Assembly (NCBI GenBank): GCA_964406605.1
Contig: CAYOSF010000010.1
Span: 62,001-126,000 of the forward strand
DNA from: CAYOSF01 sp964406605
GTDB lineage: Bacteria > Chloroflexota > Dehalococcoidia > DSTF01 > RBG-16-68-14
DNA: 64,000 nt
Direction: 5' to 3'
Part shown: in pieces, positions 8,719 to 17,630 of the stretch
How positions within the stretch are numbered: position 1 is the first letter of the stretch
Layout of the letters: every line of letters starts with the position of its first letter
The notes under the pieces: model-generated
Database searches by the model: none
Seen by the model: the letters and a program-made list of their open reading frames with translations, nothing else
What the model was told of the DNA's origin: nothing
Translations under genes and position numbers: made by a program

Positions 8719-9411
8719 TCATCCGTACCACCGGATCGGCTGCGGCTCGCACTGCACGACGCGGTCGACGTACAGGCCCGGCGTCCCAACGGACTCCGGG
8801 TCGAGCTCTCCCGCCTCGACGACGTGTTCCACCTCCGCGATGACCACGTCGGCGGCCGTCGCCATCGCGGGGTTGAAGTTGCGGCCCGCCAGGCGGTAGA
8901 CGAGGTTCCCCAGCCGGTCTGCCTTGAAGGCCTTGAGGAAAGCGAAGTCGGCCCGGAGCGGTTTCTCCAGCAGGTAGCTGGCGCCGTCGACCTCCATCAC
9001 CTGTTTGCCTTCCTCCACCAGCGTGCCCAGGCCGGTCCTTGTCAGGAACCCGCCTATGCCCGCCCCTCCGGCGCGGATGCGCTCCACGAACGTGCCCTGC
9101 GGCACAAGCTCAAGCTCCACCTCTCCGCGCCGGTACTGCTCCTCGAACAGGCTCTGCCGCGCCCCTGATGCTCGGATCGCGAACGTGGCGATGAACTTCG
9201 CGAGCTGGCGCTGCTCGCACAGGATGTCCAGCTTGTCGCCCAGGCCGATGTTGTTCGCGATGCCGGTGATCCGCTTCGTTCCCCGCCGTTGCAACGCCAT
9301 GATCAGGTTGCTGGGCGATCCCGCCGAGACGAAACCGCCGAACATGATGGTAGCCCCGTCGAACACGTCATGCAGCGCCTCGTCCGGCGAGGCGACGATC
9401 TTGTCGATCAT
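8719..9411 (-). CDS. 3-oxoacid CoA-transferase-type subunit A
   Basis: 230 residues, alpha subunit of the class I CoA-transferase. The N-terminal loop GATIMFGGFVSAGSPSNLI matches the family's glycine-rich CoA-binding region, and the middle carries the usual GGAGIGGFLTRTGLGT stretch. It is first in a two-gene operon with subunit B 7 bp downstream. The context of several acyl-CoA dehydrogenases, a hydratase and ETF suggests that it activates carboxylic acids for beta-oxidation-like breakdown. The ATG start lies about 100 bp downstream of a TATAAT on the minus strand (9520-9515). Confidence 0.92.
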   Translation of the reverse strand: MIDKIVASPDEALHDVFDGATIMFGGFVSAGSPSNLIMALQRRGTKRITGIANNIGLGDKLDILCEQRQLAKFIATFAIRASGARQSLFEEQYRRGEVELELVPQGTFVERIRAGGAGIGGFLTRTGLGTLVEEGKQVMEVDGASYLLEKPLRADFAFLKAFKADRLGNLVYRLAGRNFNPAMATAADVVIAEVEHVVEAGELDPESVGTPGLYVDRVVQCEPQPIRWYG

Positions 9412-9692
9412 GATGCCGTCCTCACAGCGGCTGAGGACGGTGGGACACGTGCGCTGTCAGCGGGCTCTCGCCTTTCTGATGTCACCTGGCTTGCTCCAAG
9501 CTGCTGTTGCAGGAATTATACTCGGTCTCGGTGCTCTGGCCGGCTGGTCGGCGTGGTTGCCCATCGATCTTGCCGGCGTGCCGTCGCATCCCCGGCCGGG
9601 ACGCGGATTTCTACGACGCGGAGCCCAGTCCTCAGGGCAAGGTTGCGGCTATGACGCATCCAACGCGGACGAACCGGGCGACTCGATGCCGG
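9412..9692. other. Intergenic promoter region of the CoA-transferase operon
   Basis: 281 bp non-coding. A minus-strand TATAAT at 9520-9515 is the only promoter-like element seen; no matching -35 at 17 bp. Frames crossing it have shadow-like composition. Confidence 0.35.
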
Positions 9693-10163
9693 TCACCTCT
9701 TCTCGCCGGCGGCGGGCACGGCCGCTTGTGCTTCTCCCCGTCCAAAGAGGTGGAGCAAAACCAAGATGTCCAGGCCTGCAGCGACCGCCAGCGGGAGGAT
9801 GACGCTCTCAAAGCCGAGGTCCCCCCTGCTCCAGTGGTAGATATTCGCGAAGATGGCCGCCGACTGTTCGATCAACGCGATCCAGAACACCCCGCGATAT
9901 CGCTCCGGGTCCCGGATCGCGTAGAGGTACAAGGCCGCAAGCGGAATAGCTTCCCACCCCAGCGCCCGCCCTGCCAGGGCGCCGTCCAGCTCGTGCCCGT
10001 GGAGGTCGAGGAACAGCCTGCTTGACGTGAAGAACTCCTTCGCCGCTCCGATAGCGGCCCAAACGGCCAGCAGGAACAGCAAGACTCTCGGCTGCTGCAG
10101 TCGCGCAAGAAGCCGTCTGCCGGCCGACTCCGGAGCTTGCGAATCAGGAAGGGAGGGGTCCAT
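9693..10163 (-). CDS. Small four-helix membrane protein, unknown function
   Basis: 156 residues with about four hydrophobic segments (around 27-45, 70-88, 92-110 and 118-142) and a charged N-terminus. No catalytic motif is recognised. The start is well supported: AAAGGAGG lies 8 bp before the ATG at 10163. It is transcribed in the same direction as the CoA-transferase operon but separated from it by 281 bp. Function unknown; small integral membrane proteins of this size are common and poorly conserved. Confidence 0.75.
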   Translation of the reverse strand: MDPSLPDSQAPESAGRRLLARLQQPRVLLFLLAVWAAIGAAKEFFTSSRLFLDLHGHELDGALAGRALGWEAIPLAALYLYAIRDPERYRGVFWIALIEQSAAIFANIYHWSRGDLGFESVILPLAVAAGLDILVLLHLFGRGEAQAAVPAAGEKR

Positions 10164-10313
10164 ACTGGCCTCCTTTGGGTGAGTCCCAGCAATTGTGTGC
10201 CTTGCTCCGCCCTCGTGTGGAGCTTCGGTCTGCTTCGCTCAGGTGACCCACTCGCTTGCTGCGCGCGTTCTACATGGTCCCGTCATGGGTGCTGGGCAGA
10301 ATGGAAGCGGGCG
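10164..10313. other. Intergenic
   Basis: 150 bp between two minus-strand genes; nothing recognised. Confidence 0.4.
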
Positions 10314-10886
10314 CTACTGCTTCTCCTCTCCCTTGAACGGCTCCTTCAGGACGTCCTTCACACCGCCGATGGTGCCTGTCAGCGCTTTGCGCACTTGGTC
10401 GACCGCGGTCGAGCTGATCTCACCCGCTGCCCTGATCGCGCCGGATGCGGCGGCGGACGCTGCCTCCTCCGCGCTGAGACCCACGTCCTTGGCGCCTTCG
10501 ATCGCCCCCTCCACTGCGCCCTTGGCCGCTGCCCCTAGGTCGCCGCCCACCTCCGATGTCTCTTTGACCACGGCCCCTGCCGTCGCGCCGATCGCCTCGA
10601 TCGCCTCGCCACCGACCTCCTTCGTGCCGCGCAGCACGCCGATGACGGTGCCCTTGGCAACGCTGCCCACGTCTCCGCCGACCTCCGCCGCCCCCTGGAT
10701 CGCTCCTCGAGCCACCTCGGTGATCGCGGACGTCAGCGCGCCTCCCACCTCTCCCGTTCTCTTGATCGCATTGACGAGGCTGCCGCTCACGGTGTCGACC
10801 ACGGCGTCCGTGATCTCACCCACGCCCCTGATGGCCGAGACGATGCCGCTCTTGACAGAACCTATGATGCCTTGCTCCTCTGCCAC
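10314..10886 (-). CDS. Glycine-rich protein built of 22-residue amphipathic repeats
   Basis: 190 residues, no signal peptide or cysteine. A 22-residue period is plain: the motif EVGG recurs at residues 46, 68, 90 and 112, with related GEI at 23-25 and DVG at 134-136. Each unit reads roughly EVGGxxxxxxKGxxxGxxxGxK. Twenty-two is twice eleven, the periodicity of 11-mer amphipathic helices found in group-3 LEA proteins, apolipoproteins and synuclein-like surface binders. It may lie on membranes or lipid surfaces, or protect proteins under stress. A GGAGGGAG site precedes the ATG. Upstream is a perfect inverted repeat at 10919-10942. Function unknown. Confidence 0.8.
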   Translation of the reverse strand: MAEEQGIIGSVKSGIVSAIRGVGEITDAVVDTVSGSLVNAIKRTGEVGGALTSAITEVARGAIQGAAEVGGDVGSVAKGTVIGVLRGTKEVGGEAIEAIGATAGAVVKETSEVGGDLGAAAKGAVEGAIEGAKDVGLSAEEAASAAASGAIRAAGEISSTAVDQVRKALTGTIGGVKDVLKEPFKGEEKQ

Positions 10887-10918
10887 TGGGTCTCCCTCCT
10901 TTCCCCGTGCATTGCCTC

Positions 10919-10942
10919 AACGGCTTAACTGCTTAAGCCGTT
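10919..10942. repeat. Perfect 10-bp inverted repeat (operator or hairpin)
   Basis: Arms AACGGCTTAA and TTAAGCCGTT separated by CTGC, 33 bp upstream of the repeat-protein start and 133 bp upstream of corA on the other strand. No T-run follows. AT-rich dyads like this in GC-rich intergenic DNA are often repressor sites. Confidence 0.6.
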
Positions 10943-11075
10943 CCTCCATAGTGGCATGCTAGATCGGAACGTGGGCGCTGTCAAGGCTCGCCTCGTCCCG
11001 ACCGCCGGGGCGCGCCCCGGTCCCTGGATGCACCGGGCCCGCATGATTGCGTAAGATCGCATTTGGAGGTGCGCC

Positions 11076-12203
11076 ATGTCGTTCACTGCCTACTATCTGA
11101 GGCCGGATGGCGAGCTAGATCGGGATCTGAGCGAGGAGCAAGTACGCGAAGCCTTCGAGTCCAAGACCGGGCTCCTGTGGGTGGATGTTGAAGAGACAAC
11201 GGATGCGGATATCGACACGCTGGAGCGCGTCTTCGGCTTCCATAGCCTGGCTCTGGGCGACTGCGTGTCGAAGGACGTGCACGCGCCCAAGATCGACGAC
11301 TACGGGGAGTACCTCTTCATCATCGTCCACGCGGTGGACTACACGTCCGAGTCGGATGTCGTCGAGACCACGGAGGTTGCGTTCTTCATAGGGCCACATT
11401 TCGTCGTGACCAGCCACGCCGTCCCGGTGCTCAGTGTTGCCTCGGTTAGGAGGCTCGTCGAAGAGGACGGCCAGCCCATGCGCCAAGGAGCCGACTTCCT
11501 GGCTCACGTGCTGCTGGATGCCCTTATAGACAACATCTTGCCTGCCGTTGAAAGGCTGGAAGATGTGCTGGACGACATCGAGGAGGAGGTTATCCGAGAT
11601 CCTCGCCAGGAGACGCTTGAGGCCGTCCTGAAATTGAAGCGGTCGGCCCTTGGTATGCACAGGGTCCTCGCTCCCCAGAGGGATCTCCTGGGCCGTATCG
11701 CCGGTGGCCAATACGCCATCGTGCGCGATGAGGTGAGGATATTCTACAGCGATGTCTACGATCACATGGTTCGAATCGAAGACCTGTTGCACACCCTGCG
11801 GGAGCAGGCCGACACTGCCCTGACCACGTACCTCTCCGTCCTTGCGATCCGTCAGAATGAGACGATGAAGGTGCTCGCGATCTTCGCTTCGGTCTTCCTT
11901 CCGCTCACCTTGATTGCCGGGATCTACGGTATGAACTTCAAGAATATGCCCGAGCTGGGCGTTTCCTGGGCCTACTTCGCCGTGCTCGGCTTCATGGCCT
12001 TCGTTCTGACAGGCGCGATCTGGTGGTTCTGGGCCGCTCGCTGGATCACCTGGGGACGCCGGCAGGCAAGTCGCGTCAGGCCATTCGTCCTGGAGACCGA
12101 GAAGCTGATGGGCTACCTGGGCCATGTTGCGACGGCCGCGCCTGCGGCGACGAAGGAGGCCGGCGGCCGCTGGCTACGGGGTCCCCTGCAGCGGCGGAAG
12201 TAA
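11076..12203 (+). CDS. corA: CorA-family Mg2+ transporter
   Basis: 375 residues. A long soluble N-terminal domain (1-260) rich in acidic and helical segments is followed by two C-terminal transmembrane helices. The defining YGMN motif is at 284-287, followed by FKNMPE, at the mouth of the pentameric pore in the cytoplasmic membrane. It mediates Mg2+ (also Co2+/Ni2+) influx. The ribosome site GGAGGTG is 7 bp before the ATG. The C-terminus extends about 50 residues past the second helix with a basic, alanine-rich tail, longer than in T. maritima CorA. It sits in a cluster of ion transport genes (KimA-like, ClC). Confidence 0.93.
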   Translation: MSFTAYYLRPDGELDRDLSEEQVREAFESKTGLLWVDVEETTDADIDTLERVFGFHSLALGDCVSKDVHAPKIDDYGEYLFIIVHAVDYTSESDVVETTEVAFFIGPHFVVTSHAVPVLSVASVRRLVEEDGQPMRQGADFLAHVLLDALIDNILPAVERLEDVLDDIEEEVIRDPRQETLEAVLKLKRSALGMHRVLAPQRDLLGRIAGGQYAIVRDEVRIFYSDVYDHMVRIEDLLHTLREQADTALTTYLSVLAIRQNETMKVLAIFASVFLPLTLIAGIYGMNFKNMPELGVSWAYFAVLGFMAFVLTGAIWWFWAARWITWGRRQASRVRPFVLETEKLMGYLGHVATAAPAATKEAGGRWLRGPLQRRK

Positions 12204-12480
12204 TAGTCTCCATGAAGACACTGTCAGGCGCGTAACCCTCTCGGCTGGTCGATGGAAATGGGCCCTTCCAGCGCCTACTCCTGAGCCGGGTATCGTACCC
12301 GACTTGGAGGGACGGCACGGGCTCACGGCGACAGGCGCTCTCCTCGCCGCGGGACTGCCGTACATTGTCATCGAAGTCGAGAACGATGACGTCCCCTCCG
12401 GTACGGTCTTTCGACAGTCACCAGCGCCTGGAACGAGGCTCGAAGAAGGGGTCGTGGTTACCCTGCTGGTGAGTCGCTAG
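12124..12480 (+). CDS. Orphan PASTA-domain reading frame
   Basis: 118 codons overlapping the last 80 bp of corA in another frame. Residues 58-118 form one clear PASTA domain (VPDLEGRHG at the start, SGTVFRQSPAPGTRLEEG, ending VTLLVSR), the extracellular domain of penicillin-binding proteins and PknB-type kinases. It is preceded by a short Pro/Thr linker. No ATG, GTG or TTG lies between the end of corA and the domain in this frame except one inside it. The start is therefore either 12124 or lost, and no signal peptide or membrane helix is encoded. It may be a remnant of a larger surface protein. Confidence 0.45.
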   Translation: MLRRPRLRRRRRPAAAGYGVPCSGGSNSLHEDTVRRVTLSAGRWKWALPAPTPEPGIVPDLEGRHGLTATGALLAAGLPYIVIEVENDDVPSGTVFRQSPAPGTRLEEGVVVTLLVSR

Positions 12481-12568
12481 TTGAGGCCGTGTGGCAGCCG
12501 CTCGGCCAGGTGTCCACTTCTGGGGTGGCCATCGCGTCGACTGCCGTGAACCTTCGCGCACGGCGAAT

Positions 12569-14650
12569 CTAGGACGATAGGTGGTACCGAATATCGACGA
12601 TGACCGTGTTCGGCCGGTTCAGTAGAGCCTTCTTGAGCCGCTGGGCGGACTGATTGTGAAGCAGGCCCTGCCAAGAGTGTGCCGGGACGAATTCCGGCAG
12701 AACGACCGTGATGTCGCCGCCCGGCGTCGACCGATCCACAGCATCGATGTACGTCAGTATGGGCGCGATGAACGACCGGTAGGGCGATTCGATGATGATC
12801 AGGGGTATCTCAGGAGCGAGCTCTTGCCAGCGCGCCTGCAGCCTCTCCCCTTCGGCCAACTCCTCGGTGACGTGGATCGCCGTGACGTTCTTGGAGATGC
12901 CTTGAGCGTATTCCACGGCGCGGAGTGCCGCTTCGTTCACCTCGTCCACGGGAACAATCACCAGGTTCTGGCGCTGCTCTTGTGGCCTGGGTCTTCTCGT
13001 GTGCGCCCTGGCCGGTGCTACCTGAAGCTGCTCGGCGACCCGCCGATAGTGATGAGAGATCCGGGTGAGCAAGAACGCTACGAGAGCGATTGCTATGAGC
13101 GTGATCCATGCCCCGCCCGTGAATTTCGTCATGGCAACGACCGTGGCGACAGTCCCCGTGGCGACGGCGCCCACGCCGTTCACCAGAAGGCTCGCCTTGG
13201 CCCCCCGCGAGCCCTGCCGGCGCCAGTGAACCATCAATCCCGCTTGTGACAGGGTGAAGGCGATGAAGACGCCCACAGCGTAGAGAGGGATCAGAGAGTG
13301 TGTCTCAGCCTGGAAGATGACGAGAAGCGCCGCCGAGGCCAAGCCAAGCGCGAGGATTCCATTCGTGAAGACGAGTCGGTCGCCGCGGAATTCAAACTGC
13401 CGCGGCAGCTCGCGATCGCGGGCCATGACCGACGCTAGCCTGGGCAGCCCGGCGAAGCTTGTGTTGGCTGCCAGCACCAGTATCATCATGGTCGAGACCT
13501 GGACCACGTAGAAGAGCGGCGTCTTGCCGAATACGCCCTGTGCAACCTGCGCTACCACGGTCGTCGTCTCGGATGGCTTCACATCCAGTTGGTGGGCCAG
13601 AGCTGTGAGGCCAAGGAAGAAGAACGCAAGAATGCCTGCCATCCACCCGAGCGTGATGCTTGCGTTCTTTGTCTCCGGTGGTTTGAACAGCGGCACTCCA
13701 TTCGAGACGGCCTCGATGCCGGTAAGGGCCGTCGCCCCTGAAGAGAAGGCCCGCAGGATTAGGAACAGGCTCAGGGTCTGGTTCCCTGCCTGCAGAGGAT
13801 GCGGGGCCGCGCCTGTTGACAGATCGTGGCCAAGGGCCATCCTTGCGAACCCCGTGCAAAGGAGCGCGACGAAGCTCACGACGAAGATGTAGGTGGGGAT
13901 TGCGAAGATCGTGGCGGACTCGCGCACGCCCCGTAGATTTGTCCATGTGATGATGGCCACCAGCCCGACGGCGAGTTCAACGCGGTACTCGTAAAGCTCC
14001 GAGAACGCCGAGGTCATGGCGGCCACGCCCGCAGCCGTGCTCACCGCCACGGTGAGCGTATAGTCGACTATGAGTGAGGCCCCGGCCACCCGGCCCGCAA
14101 GCGGTCCCAGGTTCTCTCGCGCGACGACGTATGAACCTCCGCCACCGGGATAACCGCGGATGACCTGGCTGTAGGACACTGCCACTACCATGATCAGCAG
14201 GACGATCGCGGCCGAAATCGGCAGCGAGGCGCCGAGCACACCGGTACCCGCCAGAAGCAGCACCCTGAGGATCTCCTCAGTGGCATACGCGCTCGACGAG
14301 AGGTTGTCCGAGGCCAGGACCGCCAAGCCCTTCACCTTGGTTATCCGCTCCTCGATCAGCCTCGATGTCGCGAGTGGAGCGCCGACGGCTGCGTGCCTGA
14401 GCCCTCTCCAGAGCGCTTCTAACGGCGAGCGAGGCCGAATGGCTATCTCTGTGGCCACGTATCCGCTGGCGCTGACGCGCCGGAAGGGCTGCTGGCCGCG
14501 GGGGGCGAGACGGACATAGCGGTCGCCCGGCCTTCTCCCTTTGCGCATCTCCTGCAGCACCAGGTTTGGCAGGAGCGGCTCGGCGCGTCCGGGCGTTCGG
14601 CTGGAATCTCTTACGGTACTCCCGCCGCCTTCGGAGGAGCTTTCGGCCAT
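12569..14650 (-). CDS. KimA-like APC-superfamily K+ transporter
   Basis: 693 residues: a charged N-terminal tail (1-105), about 12 membrane helices (about 110-540) and a cytoplasmic C-terminal domain of about 150 residues. Family-specific strings include LASDNLSSSAYATEEIL after helix start, GYPGGGGSYVVARENLG and DYTLTVAVSTAAGVAAMTS. These match the B. subtilis KimA (formerly YdaO) H+/K+ symporter group rather than amino-acid permeases. KimA expression and activity are repressed by c-di-AMP in Firmicutes. The ATG at 14650 is served by GCGAGG, which lies inside a 14-bp perfect palindrome. No c-di-AMP riboswitch is seen upstream here. Confidence 0.82.
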   Translation of the reverse strand: MAESSSEGGGSTVRDSSRTPGRAEPLLPNLVLQEMRKGRRPGDRYVRLAPRGQQPFRRVSASGYVATEIAIRPRSPLEALWRGLRHAAVGAPLATSRLIEERITKVKGLAVLASDNLSSSAYATEEILRVLLLAGTGVLGASLPISAAIVLLIMVVAVSYSQVIRGYPGGGGSYVVARENLGPLAGRVAGASLIVDYTLTVAVSTAAGVAAMTSAFSELYEYRVELAVGLVAIITWTNLRGVRESATIFAIPTYIFVVSFVALLCTGFARMALGHDLSTGAAPHPLQAGNQTLSLFLILRAFSSGATALTGIEAVSNGVPLFKPPETKNASITLGWMAGILAFFFLGLTALAHQLDVKPSETTTVVAQVAQGVFGKTPLFYVVQVSTMMILVLAANTSFAGLPRLASVMARDRELPRQFEFRGDRLVFTNGILALGLASAALLVIFQAETHSLIPLYAVGVFIAFTLSQAGLMVHWRRQGSRGAKASLLVNGVGAVATGTVATVVAMTKFTGGAWITLIAIALVAFLLTRISHHYRRVAEQLQVAPARAHTRRPRPQEQRQNLVIVPVDEVNEAALRAVEYAQGISKNVTAIHVTEELAEGERLQARWQELAPEIPLIIIESPYRSFIAPILTYIDAVDRSTPGGDITVVLPEFVPAHSWQGLLHNQSAQRLKKALLNRPNTVIVDIRYHLSS

Positions 14651-15024
14651 GTATGGTTATTCCTCGCTAGCGAGGTCATCGCATCGGGATGAACATCGGA
14701 TTCGGCACCTGTCTGGACCCCATGGTGGTGCTGTCTTCTTCCAGCGGACGTGTTCTCACATCAAAGTATGCCACAGAGCTCGCGGTGTGTCCCGTCATCG
14801 TCCAACAAGAATGAACCCGCGGCCTGATACTGCCGGGTGGTTCACGCTTCTCTAGGAGGTGCGGCCCCGGAGTCGAAAGTCCAAAGTGGTGCGAAGGCAG
14901 CCACGGGCGCTGGCCGGGCCTGATCCTGTCACTCTGCTGCCAGGACCGAAGCGGGTTGCGTCCGGCGCGCCATACCGGCCCGCATCTCCTTGCCGTAGCG
15001 AACCGCTCCGCGTATACCGAGTGT
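14651..15024. other. Divergent intergenic region with SD-masking palindrome
   Basis: 374 bp between the KimA-like gene (minus) and an acyl-CoA dehydrogenase (plus). It contains the palindrome CCTCGCTAGCGAGG at 14662-14675, whose right arm in the minus-strand mRNA is the ribosome site of the transporter gene. No riboswitch consensus was found in the leader. No other feature seen. Confidence 0.5.
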
Positions 15025-16164
15025 GTGGAAAGCGACCTTCTGAGGGAAGAGCACCGGCTGCTCCGCGATACCGTTCTGAGCTTCGCGCGGCGGGAACTCG
15101 CACCCATCGCGGATGAGATCGACAGGACCGACGCCTTTCCGCCGGACCTGTTCTCGCAACTGGGTGCGCTCGGCATCCTCGGGGTCACCGTGCCGGAGGA
15201 GTACGGTGGGGCCGGGGCCGACCTTCTGTCCGGCGTCCTGGCCATCGAGCAACTGGCGCGGGTATCCGGTTCGGTTGCGCTCTCCTACGGGGCTCACGCC
15301 AACCTCTGCGTCAACAACCTCTGCGCCAATGGCTCCGAGGAGCAGCGACGAGCCTACTTGCCCGGCCTGTGTTCGGGCGAACGGGTTGGCGCGCTCGCTC
15401 TCACGGAGCCGGAGGCCGGCTCGGACGCAACCGGCATCAAGACGGCGGCCGTGGCCGATGGCGACGACTTCGTCCTCAACGGGAGCAAGACGTTCATCAC
15501 CAACGGCTCCATCGCCGATGTGTTCGTGCTGTACGCCAGGACGGCCGGCGTCCGGGGCGCCCGCGGCATCACCGCCTTCATCGTTGAGAAGGATGCCCCC
15601 GGCTTCTCGGTTTCGCGGACGTTCGACAAGTTCGGACACAGAGGGTCGCCCACGGCCGAGTTGCGGCTGGATGACTGCCGCGTGCCCAGGTCCGGTCTGC
15701 TGGGCAAGGAGGGTGGGGGCGCCGGCATCATGATGCGCGGCTTGGACGTTGAGCGCGTGTTCTTGGCTGGGGAGCCGCTGGGGATCGCGGAGGAGGCGCT
15801 GGCACTCTCCGTCGAGTACGCCAAGCAGCGTCACCAGTTCGGCCAGCCCATCGGCAGCTTCCAGCTTATTCAGGCAAAACTGGCTGACATGTACACGCAG
15901 GTCGAGGCGGCGCGTGGACTCGTCTACCAGGCAGCCCTTCACGCCGAACGGGGACCGGTGAGCAAGGAGGCGGCGGCCGCCATTCTCTTCACCGCTGAGA
16001 TGGCGACCAGAGTGTCCCTGGATGCGATGCAGATCCACGGTGGCTACGGCTACGTGAACGACCTCCCGTTGGGGCGGCTCGTCCGCGACGCCAAGCTCTT
16101 GGAGATCGGCGCCGGCACCTCGGAGATCCGGCGGTTGGTGATCGGGCGCGATCTTGTGAGATAG
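15025..16164 (+). CDS. Isovaleryl-CoA dehydrogenase-like acyl-CoA dehydrogenase
   Basis: 379 residues; FAD enzyme forming a 2,3-double bond in an acyl-CoA and passing electrons to ETF. Domain order is the helical N-domain, beta domain (ALTEPEAGSD) and helical C-domain (QRHQFGQPIGSFQLIQ, GGYGYVNDLPLGRLVRDAK, EIGAGTSEIRRLVIGR). The catalytic base appears to be Glu243 in LDVER, the position used by isovaleryl-CoA dehydrogenase, because the usual C-terminal YEGT Glu reads IGAGT. A GTG at 15025 gives the family-like N-terminus; a TTG at 14956 would add 23 non-conserved residues. Leucine or other branched-chain breakdown is the likely pathway. Confidence 0.88.
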   Translation: MESDLLREEHRLLRDTVLSFARRELAPIADEIDRTDAFPPDLFSQLGALGILGVTVPEEYGGAGADLLSGVLAIEQLARVSGSVALSYGAHANLCVNNLCANGSEEQRRAYLPGLCSGERVGALALTEPEAGSDATGIKTAAVADGDDFVLNGSKTFITNGSIADVFVLYARTAGVRGARGITAFIVEKDAPGFSVSRTFDKFGHRGSPTAELRLDDCRVPRSGLLGKEGGGAGIMMRGLDVERVFLAGEPLGIAEEALALSVEYAKQRHQFGQPIGSFQLIQAKLADMYTQVEAARGLVYQAALHAERGPVSKEAAAAILFTAEMATRVSLDAMQIHGGYGYVNDLPLGRLVRDAKLLEIGAGTSEIRRLVIGRDLVR

Positions 16165-16394
16165 TCCATCCTCCGATTCGGTGTGGTCACGCGCTGGCAA
16201 GAAAGAGGTGCCGGCCATGGGAGGACGGTGGCTGGCGAGAGGGGACACATGACAGCGACAAAGGGGTCGAAAGGCCCTTGTGGCTTTCCCGGCTATCGGC
16301 ATACGGTACAACGCGCGGGAGGAGCGTTTCCTTTGTGGGCTATCCTCGCTTCCGGCCCGCGCCAGTCGACTCACAGCGAGCGGAGGAGGAGCAG

Positions 16395-17630
16395 ATGCCT
16401 GCCATCGACGTGAACGAAGGTCTTACCCCTGACCAGATCCGGCTGCGGGAGGAGACGCATCGGTTTGCTGCGGAGGTGATGCGGCCCGCCGCCTTGGAGC
16501 TGGATGACCTCTCGCCTGAGGAGGTTATCGCGCCGGAATCCCGGCTCTGGGACGTGTTCAGGAAGGCGTACCAGACGGGCTACCACCTGCGCGGCTTTCC
16601 GCAGGAGCTCGGCGGCGCAAACCTGACCGGCATGGATGCCTGGGTCGTGGGCGAGGAGTTCGGCTGGGGCAGCTCCGGTCTCTCCATCAGCCTCGGCGTC
16701 ACTTCGATGCCCTTCCGCTACGCCGCCATGCTCAATAACCCGGACCTGATGAAGGAAATCGTCATGCCCTACGTGGAGGACAAGGAGGGCAAGTACATCG
16801 GGTGCTGGTGCGCCACAGAACCCAACCACGGCTCCGATGCCATCCTGTATACCGGTGAGCATGCCCGCCCCGACATCCACCTCGACTGCATGGCCCGCCG
16901 CGACGGCGACGAGTGGGTGATCAACGGCCAGAAGTCCGCCTGGGTCTCCAACGGCACGATCGCCACCCACACGCTGGCGTTCCTGTGCGTCGATCCTTCA
17001 CAGGGCATGTCGGGTACCGGCGTTGCCGTCATCCCGCTCGGCCTGCCCGGAGTGACCAAGGGCAAGCCCCTCAACAAGATCGGGCAGCGCGGACTCAACC
17101 AGGGCGAGATCTTCTTCGACGACGTTCGCATCCCGTCGTACTACATGCTCGTGCCCAGCATGGGGGCAGGCGGCGGCACGGAAAACGTCCTCGCGGGGGC
17201 CAACGCGGGCATGAGCACCAACTTCAGTGGCGTGGCCCGCGCGGCGCTCGAAGAGGCGCTCAGCTATGCGGAGCAGCGCATCCAGGGAGGCGTCCCGCTG
17301 GCGGAGCACCAACTGGTGCAGCGCAAGCTCTTCGAGATGTTCACGAAGGTGGAGGCGGCCCGCTCGCTGTCCAAGCTCGCTAACCGCAGGCTGGCGACCG
17401 GCCAGCCGACGCTCCACTACTCAGTCGCCGCCAAGGTCTTCTGTACGGAGACGGCGTTCCAGGTCGCCTCCGACGCGATGCAAATCCACGGGGGCATCGG
17501 GCTCACCAAAGGCACGCCGGTGGAGATGTTCATGCGGGACGCCCGCGCCTCCATGATCGAGGACGGCGCGAACGACGTGCTGGCGCTGTCCGGCTTTCGC
17601 ACGCTTCGGCAGATGGCCGGCGGCGGTTAG
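16395..17630 (+). CDS. Acyl-CoA dehydrogenase family protein
   Basis: 411 residues with all three acyl-CoA dehydrogenase domains: ATEPNHGSD in the beta domain, DEWVINGQKSAWVSNG, and the C-terminal QIHGGIGLTKGTPVEMFMRDAR. The position of the catalytic Glu (YEGT in medium-chain enzymes) reads IEDGAND with Asp390, and there is no Glu at the alternative helix-G site. It may be slow, specialised for unusual substrates, or act in another reaction. The start is firm: GGAGGAGGAG 5 bp before the ATG. Its stop overlaps the stop of the convergent PLP enzyme gene by 4 bp. Cognate electron acceptor would be ETF. Confidence 0.85.
   Translation: MPAIDVNEGLTPDQIRLREETHRFAAEVMRPAALELDDLSPEEVIAPESRLWDVFRKAYQTGYHLRGFPQELGGANLTGMDAWVVGEEFGWGSSGLSISLGVTSMPFRYAAMLNNPDLMKEIVMPYVEDKEGKYIGCWCATEPNHGSDAILYTGEHARPDIHLDCMARRDGDEWVINGQKSAWVSNGTIATHTLAFLCVDPSQGMSGTGVAVIPLGLPGVTKGKPLNKIGQRGLNQGEIFFDDVRIPSYYMLVPSMGAGGGTENVLAGANAGMSTNFSGVARAALEEALSYAEQRIQGGVPLAEHQLVQRKLFEMFTKVEAARSLSKLANRRLATGQPTLHYSVAAKVFCTETAFQVASDAMQIHGGIGLTKGTPVEMFMRDARASMIEDGANDVLALSGFRTLRQMAGGG

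Noticed and set aside
14651..14860. Second c-di-AMP riboswitch upstream of the KimA-like gene
   Set aside because: Only a chance GCCGAATCCG string is present; the other conserved blocks and a terminator are missing.
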